This document shows, piece by piece, positions 9,501-17,195 of a stretch of 64,000 nucleotides of DNA (position 1 is the stretch's first letter; each line of letters opens with the position of its first letter). Under the pieces are notes generated by a model, which worked only from the letters and a program-made list of their open reading frames with translations, was not told the DNA's origin and searched no databases. Source of the DNA: Bin75 sp965223955 (lineage in GTDB: Bacteria; Nitrospirota; Nitrospiria; Nitrospirales; UBA8639); contig OZ245029.1 of NCBI GenBank assembly GCA_965223955.1, forward strand, positions 2,294,001-2,358,000. Direction: 5' to 3'. A program made the translations under genes and the position numbers.

Positions 9501-10267
9501 GAGTGCTTCAATTGCCCATGAATCTTTTCGAATCAGGAGCCTTGCTGACGCCTAATACCGGACAAGAAGATACCGTCCTGAAGTTCGCCCAAGAGCATCA
9601 CATCGCCGTACTCGTGAACAGGCCGCTCAACGCGATATCCGCTCAACACCGGGGCATGACGCGACTGGCCGACCCCCGATATGAACCGGTGGAAACGCCA
9701 TTTGAAACGCAGCACCAAGCCGTCACGACGTTGGAAGAAACGTTTCGGAAGGAATTTGCTCCCCTTATCCCCTATTCGGGAAAAGGGCTGGAACCCAAAG
9801 ACTTCTTTTCCCTGGCTGACGAACTCCGTCACCTTCGATCCCGGATTCACAACCTGGAGCATTGGGATCAGATCGAATCGCAGATGATTGCGCCACATAT
9901 CAATCAGGCCCTTCAGGCAGCCGCCAAACATCTGAGCCGGGAACAGGCAACAGCCTGGCAACATTGGCAAAACCAATACATCCCCAACTTGGTCATTCTG
10001 CTCAAAATCGTGAGACAGGAAGCTGCCAAAAAGAGTGAACAACACCTTCAAACCATCACCACGGCGCTCGACCGGTTCCTTCCGGAAGAGAAACGCGGAG
10101 AACCGCTGTCACGAAAGGCGCTGTGGAGTCTGACCAGCACGCCCGGTGTCACCTGTGTGCTGAACGGTATCCGTACGACGGATTACGTTGAGGATTCTTT
10201 GACGATCCTTGGATGGGAACCTTTGCACAATTCTCGAGAAATCTTCGAGAGCATGCAATCGCAATGA
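6590..10267 (+). CDS. YyaL/DUF255 thioredoxin-(alpha/alpha)6 protein fused to an aldo/keto reductase
   Basis: 1225 residues from the ATG at 6590 (MADPHPTRAPNRLIHE). Residues 1-170 are the thioredoxin-like DUF255 domain with CHWC at 58-61. Residues about 175-680 are the helical barrel region of the YyaL/SPATA20 family (GGMYDHIGGGFSRYSTDERW, WNGMMISAMAEA), ending in the CRNYTC segment. A low-complexity Ser/Thr/Ala linker of about 50 residues leads at about 740 into a full aldo/keto reductase: TLGSTGLTNSRIGFG, LIDTSTNYADGDSE with the catalytic Tyr and Asp, VSKIGY with the Lys, and CLLHNPEYF with the His. The AKR part is long, about 480 residues. YyaL proteins are usually single-domain-set proteins of about 680 residues, so this is a fusion. 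A TTG 24 bases upstream is a weaker start. Confidence 0.88.
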   Translation: MADPHPTRAPNRLIHETSPYLLQHAYNPVDWHPWGQEALDLAKEKDKPLLLSIGYSACHWCHVMERESFENDEIASLMNRYYVCVKVDREERPDLDEIYMQATIAMNQGNGGWPMTVFLTPDQQPIFAGTYFPPTDKWGRPGFGTVLKKIAEGWEQDRAAIAESATRFTDRLQTSMRVPAPTTVGQQEIDSAVEQFSADFDPIYGGFGQAPKFPPATGLACLLRQYQRTKTEHVLHMVCKTLDAMATGGMYDHIGGGFSRYSTDERWLVPHFEKMLYDNALLAKTYLEAFQVTGNLDYKRVTCEILDYIIREMTSPEGGYYSATDADSEGVEGKFFVWDPEQIREIVPSEQDAVRFCTYYDITPDRNWEHHSIPNTPHTLEQAAEKLSCSPEELRRTIDRVKPFVYDARLKRVPPGLDDKIITAWNGMMISAMAEAARVLRHGPYLESACRAADFLLDTLSRPDGGLYRTCRADKAHLNAYLEDYAYLTEALIDIYEAGGEERYLSEAVRLGERLLSDFLDKKHGGFFTTANDHEVLILRGREGPDGATPSGNAVAAMALARLSFHQDREDFRDAATQAVRAYGQQISRVPRGFAKTIMTADFLLNGPLELAFIGSPTDHGYDRLLDEVARHFIPHRIIAHGNPEAIESRHPLLKDKPLVKRQAALYVCRNYTCHAPLTDPKDVARSLTEAPQGSSTSRTLASPGIPGTATAHGTAAYVSRILAHSSNSGITANGYTTLGSTGLTNSRIGFGGYRTGVDQEDHRTALLKAIREGCNLIDTSTNYADGDSERLVGSVLKELLAQKEMTRDNVIVVSKIGYVQGKNLQHAKTREQAGRAYPDMVKYGEDIWHCLHPEFLDDQLTGSLDRLGLATLDVCLLHNPEYFLSDAKQRKLIVDASTLDELRTDFYRRLEQAFVYFEQQIDSGRIQFYGVSSNTSTARPDDPEATSLSRILEAAQRAAQQTAKPQHGFRVLQLPMNLFESGALLTPNTGQEDTVLKFAQEHHIAVLVNRPLNAISAQHRGMTRLADPRYEPVETPFETQHQAVTTLEETFRKEFAPLIPYSGKGLEPKDFFSLADELRHLRSRIHNLEHWDQIESQMIAPHINQALQAAAKHLSREQATAWQHWQNQYIPNLVILLKIVRQEAAKKSEQHLQTITTALDRFLPEEKRGEPLSRKALWSLTSTPGVTCVLNGIRTTDYVEDSLTILGWEPLHNSREIFESMQSQ

Positions 10268-10284
10268 CGATGACCAACCGATTT

Positions 10285-10335
10285 TTCCCTCCCCTACCCC
10301 CTCGTGACCATTCGCTCAGGACAAGCAGAGTAGGC
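10285..10335. repeat. Fragment of family A repeat
   Basis: CCTCCCCTACCCCCTCGTGA followed by CGCTCAGGACAAGCAGAG matches the right half of the 3204-3365 unit. It lies between the convergent ends of the fusion gene and the TPR ATPase. Confidence 0.6.
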
Positions 10336-10339
10336 AAAG

Positions 10340-12946
10340 CTACGAGGTCACCTTCGCCATTTTTGCCGCGATGTGCTTACTGATGTCCGCCGCGACCTCA
10401 AGTACCTCGGCCGGCGCACGAACCGCCTCGCCGTTACGTTGGCGCAGGGCAATGATGATGGGCGCCAACGCGTCGAATTTCGCCCTGTCGCTCGACAGAA
10501 TTTCGACCAGATCGTGCGCTGAGGCGCCGGCTACGATTAAGTCTGGCACAAGTTGTAACATATCGATCGTCATCGTTTCGTTGCCGGGTACGAACACGGC
10601 ATACGCGGACCGGAATGTCTTCATCGCGGCCTGATGTCTTCCTTGAATCAGCAGCGCCGTCGCCCGCACACACCCTGCTCGCCATGTGAACTGAATCTTG
10701 TCGTTGCTGGTCAAGACGGCGAGTCTTCGTTCGAGTTCTTCGCAAGTGTGCAGAGCTTCTTTAGGGAGGCTGAGATCGGTTTGGCTCCTACCCTTGTACA
10801 CCAGCGCCAAGGCAACCTCTATCCGGAACTCTGGTACGTCGCTGGCGCCGAAATGCTCGATTACCTCGTCGCAGATCGCAATTGCCGTCTTGGGATCGCC
10901 GAGTAGCGTCTGCGCAATTCCCTTCCAGACCAACGCCCTCACAACCCACACCTGGAGATCCAGCCAGTCGCTGGTGCCAAAGCGTTTGATTACCTCGTCG
11001 TAGTCTGTAATCGCTGCCTCGATATTAACCAGTACTCCTCGCGCAATTCCTCTCTGGGCTAACGCCCTCGCGACACACACCTGGAGATCCGGCCAGTCGC
11101 TGGTGCCAAAGCGTTCGATTACCTCGTCGTAGTCTGCAATCGCCGCCTCGAACCTGCCGAGTTCTCTTCGCGTATCTCCCTTGTTGACCAAGCTTCTACC
11201 GACCAAGTCTCGAAGTTCCGGTACGTCGCTGTCACCAAAGCGCTCGATCAGCTCGCCGTAGTCTGCAATCGCTGCCTCGGAATCGCCTAGCTTCCATTGC
11301 TCAATTCCTTTAGAGAGCAGCGCATTGGCAATCAGAATCTGAATCTCCGGTGCTTCGCTGGCGTCAAAGCGCTCGATTGCCTCGTTGTAGGATGCAATCA
11401 CCGCCTCGGAATCGCCCAGATTCTCATGTGCAAACGCTTTCACAAAAAGTGCCCAAGCTATGAGTCCCTCCGGCACTTGATACGAAACTGCACTCTGTGA
11501 AGCGAGCAACCGGTTCACGGTCTCGATAACTTTCTCGAATGCCCCATCGTCGAACGCCACGGAAATCTCTTGCAAGAACCGTTCGCCCTCCCCGTTGTCG
11601 ATTCCAGCGGCTTGATTGGAGGGCCCCTCAATGCCTGGCTGCGCCATGCCAGGGAAAAATCTGCCGACTTGCGGCAAATCGTCGATCACCCGCTCGATTC
11701 CATCATGAATGACCCTTGATTGAGCCGCCTCAGCCATCAGTATGTCGGACATCTCAGCCAGTTCGGCTTCGCTGTAGAACACCGCCATAAATCGGATCAG
11801 GTTTTCTACGATGGCCGCCTCGTCGCGCTCCCGTCGAAGTTTGTAATAGATGCTGTAGAGAGGCTCAGCGGCAGTGTAGAAGCGTCTTCTGCTGCTTCCT
11901 TTCGGCTCCGGTATCACCGCACCCCGATCGACCAACCGTCCGAGCATGGTCGAGACCACACGGACATCCATTCGTGCACGCGCTGCAATTTCACCGGTAC
12001 TCGATGGTCGCCACAGGTCGATTACCGCGACGTAGACGCGCCGCTCGGTCTTGCCCAAGACTTCCAGATGGCTACGGAAATACTCGGTGTGCTCATCGAT
12101 CAGCTTCACCAGTTCTTCCATCAACTGGCGGAGGGACTGGTGCTGAGCGAACCCTGCGACGATGATCAGGAGGCGGGGGTTGCCGCCGGTCAGAATTTCG
12201 AGCGGTCTGATCTCACGTTCGCTCACCGCATCGCAGCTGACGACTTGCCAGAGGCGACGACACTCGTCGGTATTCAACTTTTGCAGACCAACGATGCGGA
12301 ACAACTCAAAGAACGGTTGCGTCGCGTCGTCCAACCCATCGAAGCGACTGGTGGCCGTGGCGAGCAGTATGATCTTAGGTTCCGACTGGAGCGCACCCCG
12401 AAGCTTCCAGCCGAAATCGTCGTCCACGTTCTCACATAGCGCCTGCAGGTTCTCGACCACGAGCACGAGTTTCTTGCCCAGCCGGTCCGCCGCCGCCAAG
12501 ACGGCGGCGCGCGCGTGCTCCTCAAGCGCTTGCTCACGCCAGCGTGCAGTCAGTGCCGCGTGCGTCTCTCGCAGTTCCCGCGTAAGCTCGGGATCGTGCG
12601 GTGCGCTCTCCCTGGCGAGGTGGAACAGGGTTTCAAGCCAGAAATCGGCCAGATTGAAAATCTCCTGGCTCTCTTCCATGAACCGGACCGGCAACAGGCG
12701 TGCGGAAAATTTCTCGTCGGCACGCAACTCCGCAGCAACACGCTCCAGCAGCATGGTCTTCCCCCGACCGCGAGGAGCGACAACCAAGACGTGTTGGCAC
12801 GATGGTGAATCGACGTTCCCTCTGAGGACGTCAAGCACGATATCGAGTTCATGTTTCCTGACCACGAACTGGTCGATTACTTCCCCATCGGACTGGAGCG
12901 TCCCGGGATTGAACTTGCGGATCGACCGGTTGCGTAATTCGCTCAT
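10340..12946 (-). CDS. STAND-like P-loop ATPase with winged helix and C-terminal TPR repeats
   Basis: 868 residues. The Walker A motif APRGRGKT is at 57-64, a Walker B-like strand KLVLVVENLQAL has Glu-Asn instead of Asp-Glu, and ATATSRF resembles sensor 1. A winged-helix segment (TGEIAARARMDVRVVSTMLG) follows near 345. From about 500 to 770 there are five to six 43-44-residue helical repeats (EAAIADYDEVIERFGTSDWP type), two of them nearly identical in DNA at about 129-bp spacing (near 10980 and 11110). The start overlaps the stop of the upstream ATPase by ATGA, so the two are translationally coupled. ATPase-wHTH-TPR architecture suggests a signal-responsive NTPase. Function unknown; defence or transcription control are guesses. 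Confidence 0.8.
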   Translation of the reverse strand: MSELRNRSIRKFNPGTLQSDGEVIDQFVVRKHELDIVLDVLRGNVDSPSCQHVLVVAPRGRGKTMLLERVAAELRADEKFSARLLPVRFMEESQEIFNLADFWLETLFHLARESAPHDPELTRELRETHAALTARWREQALEEHARAAVLAAADRLGKKLVLVVENLQALCENVDDDFGWKLRGALQSEPKIILLATATSRFDGLDDATQPFFELFRIVGLQKLNTDECRRLWQVVSCDAVSEREIRPLEILTGGNPRLLIIVAGFAQHQSLRQLMEELVKLIDEHTEYFRSHLEVLGKTERRVYVAVIDLWRPSSTGEIAARARMDVRVVSTMLGRLVDRGAVIPEPKGSSRRRFYTAAEPLYSIYYKLRRERDEAAIVENLIRFMAVFYSEAELAEMSDILMAEAAQSRVIHDGIERVIDDLPQVGRFFPGMAQPGIEGPSNQAAGIDNGEGERFLQEISVAFDDGAFEKVIETVNRLLASQSAVSYQVPEGLIAWALFVKAFAHENLGDSEAVIASYNEAIERFDASEAPEIQILIANALLSKGIEQWKLGDSEAAIADYGELIERFGDSDVPELRDLVGRSLVNKGDTRRELGRFEAAIADYDEVIERFGTSDWPDLQVCVARALAQRGIARGVLVNIEAAITDYDEVIKRFGTSDWLDLQVWVVRALVWKGIAQTLLGDPKTAIAICDEVIEHFGASDVPEFRIEVALALVYKGRSQTDLSLPKEALHTCEELERRLAVLTSNDKIQFTWRAGCVRATALLIQGRHQAAMKTFRSAYAVFVPGNETMTIDMLQLVPDLIVAGASAHDLVEILSSDRAKFDALAPIIIALRQRNGEAVRAPAEVLEVAADISKHIAAKMAKVTS

Positions 12947-14187
12947 TGTACGTCTCCTCGTGGCCCATCGTCAGAACGGCGTCTTTCGAGAGGTGTATGG
13001 TGGTCGCGGAAGCGCGCCGACCACCAGTCTTCCAGCAAACGTGACTGGAAACGATAACCATCATCACTGGTTTCGAGATATCCGTCATGCACCAGGATTT
13101 CGAGTATATCCGCGATGCGCCCGGGCACAACGTCCACCACTTTAGCGTACAGCCGTTCGAGGCAACGTCGCGCACCAGGCGTGAATACCTTCCGGATGGC
13201 CGCCTCCGCGAGGATCTCCATGGCAATGGAGTAATTCTCATCATCCAGACCCTCCTTGAGGCGCGTCTCGTAATGTACGAGGTCGTTTTGCCCCGAAGGG
13301 CCGAGAAGTTCCGCGCGATAGACCTCCCCGACGTCTTCCATTGTCACCCGGTCCCGATCCTGCATCATGGCGAAGTCCCGCAAACGTGCAAAGAAGGATT
13401 GCACGTGGTGGGGAATGCCGACGCCGAGTGCTTCGTACACCGCTTTCGCCACGCCGTCCTCAACCCGTAATCCGTGACTCTCCGCAAGACGATTGAAACA
13501 CTCGATGCTGGTGTCACGGTCCCACGGCCCCAGGCGAAAAGGATCGAGATAGTTGATACGGTCGGGTATACCGAGCCGCTTCACAAGAGGTCCCAGCCCT
13601 ATGCTGCCGGATACGATGAGGATCGGGGAGCCGTCTCCGAGAGCCTGAAGCACGCCGCGCAGCCAACTCAGAAACTCATCGACCCGTCGTGCGCCGTCGT
13701 CGCCGCGAAGCATTCGCTTGAGGAAGATCGGCAGTTCGTCGATGACCAGGAGCACGGGTTGGTTTTGCGCGGCGCAATCGCGAAGCAGTTGCTCCCCGTG
13801 ACGCCGCCAACTTCCTGCATCCAATCCGGCACGGATTTTAACGCCAAAATCGAGCGCGCTGACCTCCTCGATATTGTCGCCTATCCAGCGCTTCATCCCG
13901 GTAGCGAAACGCGACGAGATCGAGCGAACCGGGTGCACGGCCTGTGCGATGTCTGCGACCGCGTCCTCGGCACAGGTCCCTCCTTCGACGTCGGTGAAGA
14001 GGAAAACCCAACCATCACCCTCAAGGCGTCTCCCGAGTTCCCGGAGGACGCTGGTCTTTCCCATACGCCGTTGTCCGGTCAGCAATACGTGGTTGCGTTC
14101 TCGAACCCGCGTTTCCAGTATCTGTAACTCGCGCTCGCGATCGAAAAAGTCGCCGCCGCTTACCCAACGGCCGGTGGAAGATCTCAT
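12943..14187 (-). CDS. Archaeal-type P-loop ATPase (AAA/ATPase_2-like), first gene of ATPase pair
   Basis: 414 residues; GAGGAG lies 5 nt before the ATG. The N-terminus has the FFDRERELQIL signature of this ATPase group. Walker A GQRRMGKT is at 38-45 and Walker B is VLLVIDELPIFL. An alpha-helical lid (GIPHHVQSFFARLRDFA) and a C-terminal winged helix (ADILEILVHDGYLETSDDGY) follow. There are no membrane segments. It is preceded by a consensus promoter and operator-like dyads and is coupled to the TPR ATPase by a 4-bp overlap. Proteins of this type often act as STAND-like regulators or in mobile/defence loci. No effector nuclease or membrane domain is visible in either partner. Confidence 0.8.
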   Translation of the reverse strand: MRSSTGRWVSGGDFFDRERELQILETRVRERNHVLLTGQRRMGKTSVLRELGRRLEGDGWVFLFTDVEGGTCAEDAVADIAQAVHPVRSISSRFATGMKRWIGDNIEEVSALDFGVKIRAGLDAGSWRRHGEQLLRDCAAQNQPVLLVIDELPIFLKRMLRGDDGARRVDEFLSWLRGVLQALGDGSPILIVSGSIGLGPLVKRLGIPDRINYLDPFRLGPWDRDTSIECFNRLAESHGLRVEDGVAKAVYEALGVGIPHHVQSFFARLRDFAMMQDRDRVTMEDVGEVYRAELLGPSGQNDLVHYETRLKEGLDDENYSIAMEILAEAAIRKVFTPGARRCLERLYAKVVDVVPGRIADILEILVHDGYLETSDDGYRFQSRLLEDWWSARFRDHHTPLERRRSDDGPRGDVQ

Positions 14188-14223
14188 AGTTGCTCCTCTA
14201 ATTCAGTAAATGGTTTCCTCTAG

Positions 14224-14286
14224 TTTCAACAAAACTGTTGAAATTATAAATTTCAACAATTATAATGTCAACAAAACTGTTGTAAA
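14224..14286. promoter_or_regulatory. Operator-like dyads flanking the promoter
   Basis: TTTCAACAAAACTGTTGAAA is a dyad at 14224-14243, overlapping the -10 side. The 14-bp core CAACAAAACTGTTG recurs at 14269-14282, overlapping the -35, with 42 bp between the cores. A third dyad spans 14236-14258 with arms TGTTGAAATT/AATTTCAACA. The layout suggests binding of a dimeric repressor at two or more sites. Confidence 0.65.
14243..14271 (-). promoter_or_regulatory. Consensus sigma-70 promoter of the ATPase pair
   Basis: On the minus strand TTGACA (14266-14271) and TATAAT (14243-14248) are separated by exactly 17 bases, a perfect match to the sigma-70 consensus. The predicted start of transcription is about 48 nt upstream of the ATG at 14187. 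Confidence 0.8.
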
Positions 14287-14436
14287 GTTTTATGGAAACG
14301 TCTGGTTCCTTTTGCTCTGCTTTATCAAATCAAATGACCATATTGGTGTCTTACTCGGAATACGGAAGGAGGAAGTGAAAATTGGCCATGAATGAGTGAA
14401 CACATACGTCCCCGGTCGATCCACGCTTCCAACCCG

Positions 14437-16962
14437 TTACGCGTTTCGCACCCAGATTTTCCAAAAACGAAACAAATTTTCCCATTCACGTCCCGGCGAA
14501 TAGTCACTCAATTCGAGAGGAATGGGCTGACGATCCGTCGTACGCCGGATCAGGCTGTCTCCAGAATCCAGCTTCATGGAAAGCACAATCGCGCCGCCGG
14601 AATCCGTTCGGTAAATGTTCATGTGATCGTAAGCCTGCAAAACGTCTTGAGCCGGATGCCCGTAACGATTTCCCCGACCGGCGGACACCACCGCGTTCTC
14701 CGCACCGAGCCGTTGAATCCACCGCCGATTCAACGAACTCTTCGCTCCATGATGTGGAATTTTGACGACGGTCGCCGACTTGACCAGTGGATGGTGGATC
14801 AATCTCGTCAGGGCTTCGACTTCCGCATCGGCCATCAGCAAAATCGAGTGCTTCCCACACGTTAAACTGAGAACCACGGAAAGATCGTTCAGTTCGTGTC
14901 CCCGAAGTTCGTGCAACATGGAACCGTTTTCCGCCAACGGTGGGTTCAGCGATACGAGCCGACAGGGCCCTTCCTTGATCATTTCTTCGCCTTCCCAGGC
15001 AATACGTTCAACGAGTCCTTTTTTCTCGAGAGCATCATGGAGTCGTTGGTAAAAGCGGTTCGTTCGTTGAATCCCGTTACTCCAGTAATGATCGATCTCG
15101 AAGTTTTCGATGATCCAGGAAAGTCCTCCCACGTGATCCAACTGAGGGTGAGTCGCAATCACGTGAGTGAGGCGTCGAATGCCTCGATCCCACAAATACG
15201 GTCCCACCACCATTCGGCCTATATCCCAACGTTCATAGGCGGCCCCGCCGTCCACCAGAATCGTTTCGCCGCCAGGAAGTTCGAGCACCGTGGCGTCACC
15301 CTGGCCAACGTCCAAAAACGTCACGCGCAACGCATCATCCTCAAACACGTGTCGCGGCGACCATACCCACCACAACAGGAAGAGGATCAGCGCACTCCCG
15401 CTTATGACTCGCAACGTCAGCTTCCGACTAAGCAACGCGACCATGAGACAAAGATAGAATCCTGCCATGGCAAAAATTGCCGGTGACGCCACGTGCCATT
15501 TGGCACCGGGAACCGTAGCCATCATGCCGACGACTGACGTCAGGCCGTTCATGATTTCCTGATGAACCCAGCCGAAGGGCAATTGGTCCAGCCCTCCAAG
15601 CAAGACGATCATCGACGCGCCGAGTCCCAACGGCACGACAAGTAAGCCGACGAAGGGCACGACAACCGCATTGGCAAAAATTCCCAACCAAGCCACCTGG
15701 TTAAAATAGTACGCGACGAGCGGAACGGTCCCCACGGTGGCTGCAAGGGTCATCAACGTATACTGCTTTGCCCAATTCTTCAGTTTGACCATGACGGATT
15801 GAGGCATGTCATCCTCCTCGTTGTCACTGTGACTCCATCGAAACACCAGGGCAATGGCCAGGACGGACACATACGAGAGTTGAAAGGAAAGATCGTACAT
15901 CGCCTTGGGATCAGACAGAGTCGTGAACAACGCGGCGATACCCAACGCAATGACGATCTGTCGCTCGTGCCCTATCCAAACCGCGAAAAGATATAAAAGG
16001 ATCATCAGCAACGACCGAACCGTAGCCACGTGGGCTCCCGACAACAGCGTATAAAAAATGACCATGGGGATGGTGACCAACACGGCAAGTTGCTTGGGCG
16101 TCAGGACGCAAGAGAGTCTCTCCAGCCATCGAGCCGGCATGCGGCGAGTCATCCCTCTTACGCCCAAAAACGAGACAAAGGCCAACAACCCCAAATGCGA
16201 GCCCGATATGGAAATAATATGGACCGTCCCCGTCGTCATAAAATCTTCACGGACGTCCGGGTGGATATCATTCTGCTCTCCGACGATCATTCCCAAGAAT
16301 AAGCCACGAGCCGGCTGTCGGAGCGTTGAGATGGCAGCCTGGCGCACCTGATTCCTCCAACGGTCAATCTGCGACCATACCCGTGCTTCGATGTCGAAGA
16401 CACCCGAAGGTTGAACCTGTATCAGGTCAGGGCCCCTTACGAATGCTACCGCGTGAATCCCACGGTCCCTGAGGTAAGCGCCATAATCAAATCCACCAGG
16501 ATTACGCGTGCCGAAGGGCTGGCGTATTCGAGCACGTACCTTGATCCTGTCTCCTCGAAACACATCCGTAGCAGGTTTACACTTGTCACCGAACTTGCAT
16601 GGAAGCCAAGTCAAACGAAGGTTCCCACGGACCTGCCGTCTCGTTTTGTCCTGTTCGACGGATTCCACGGCCACGATCATTGTCATTCGACCCGGACCGT
16701 GTTCGACCGGTTCCATCACGACACCGGAGAGCGTTACTTCCCGTTCACCGGCATGGAACGGCAAGTCAACGCCATTATTCTTTCCCGCGTCGAGCAACCA
16801 ATATCCCACGCCCAACAGGACACAGACATACAGAATAAGGCCATGCTTCCTGGAAAAAAGAGCTTTCTTCTCATACCAGGACAACGCTCCGGCGACGAAG
16901 ACCAGCAGAACTGTGGTAGTGAGAGGAAGAAAGAAAAGATAGGACCCGAGAAGGAGTCCCAC
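14437..16962 (-). CDS. comEC: DNA internalisation-related competence protein ComEC/Rec2
   Basis: 841 residues from a GTG. N-terminal membrane helices are followed by the DUF4131 soluble domain (about 60-200), then the ComEC membrane core (GEQNDIHPDVREDFMTTGTV, ISISGSHLGLLAF). The C-terminus is a metallo-beta-lactamase domain with DVGQGDATVLELPGG, THPQLDHVGG and KIPHHGAKSS. The family forms the inner-membrane channel for single-stranded DNA uptake; the nuclease-like domain may degrade the second strand. The N-terminus is uncertain because the frame stays open and hydrophobic upstream of the GTG. Other competence genes are not in the window. Confidence 0.9.
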   Translation of the reverse strand: MGLLLGSYLFFLPLTTTVLLVFVAGALSWYEKKALFSRKHGLILYVCVLLGVGYWLLDAGKNNGVDLPFHAGEREVTLSGVVMEPVEHGPGRMTMIVAVESVEQDKTRRQVRGNLRLTWLPCKFGDKCKPATDVFRGDRIKVRARIRQPFGTRNPGGFDYGAYLRDRGIHAVAFVRGPDLIQVQPSGVFDIEARVWSQIDRWRNQVRQAAISTLRQPARGLFLGMIVGEQNDIHPDVREDFMTTGTVHIISISGSHLGLLAFVSFLGVRGMTRRMPARWLERLSCVLTPKQLAVLVTIPMVIFYTLLSGAHVATVRSLLMILLYLFAVWIGHERQIVIALGIAALFTTLSDPKAMYDLSFQLSYVSVLAIALVFRWSHSDNEEDDMPQSVMVKLKNWAKQYTLMTLAATVGTVPLVAYYFNQVAWLGIFANAVVVPFVGLLVVPLGLGASMIVLLGGLDQLPFGWVHQEIMNGLTSVVGMMATVPGAKWHVASPAIFAMAGFYLCLMVALLSRKLTLRVISGSALILFLLWWVWSPRHVFEDDALRVTFLDVGQGDATVLELPGGETILVDGGAAYERWDIGRMVVGPYLWDRGIRRLTHVIATHPQLDHVGGLSWIIENFEIDHYWSNGIQRTNRFYQRLHDALEKKGLVERIAWEGEEMIKEGPCRLVSLNPPLAENGSMLHELRGHELNDLSVVLSLTCGKHSILLMADAEVEALTRLIHHPLVKSATVVKIPHHGAKSSLNRRWIQRLGAENAVVSAGRGNRYGHPAQDVLQAYDHMNIYRTDSGGAIVLSMKLDSGDSLIRRTTDRQPIPLELSDYSPGREWENLFRFWKIWVRNA

Positions 16963-17140
16963 GAGAAAGGCAACAATGCCGGAGAGAACTACATTAGAAA
17001 GACACCCTGTTAATTTACAGAATCTTTATTGATCAATCAATCAAAAATAGTTTTGCTGAATTCCCGAACAAACTGACCCTTCACACCAGACTGTGGATTT
17101 TGGGCCAAAGAAGATCCTGGATCGGTTACGGGCAGTGTCC

Positions 17141-17159
17141 CCGGCTGAGGCACAGCCGG
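17141..17159 (-). terminator. Possible hairpin downstream of glmM
   Basis: CCGGCTG and CAGCCGG form a 7-bp stem with a 5-nt loop 37 nt past the glmM stop. On the minus strand no T-tract follows; a T-rich run occurs on the other side. Weak support. Confidence 0.3.
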
Positions 17160-17195
17160 TGGAGGGATTTTTCTTTGACGCGCTTTACCCTCGAA

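Noticed and set aside
10940..11300. CRISPR-like spaced repeats
   Set aside because: The repeat is the coding TPR unit of about 129 bp in frame; no CRISPR array was found anywhere.
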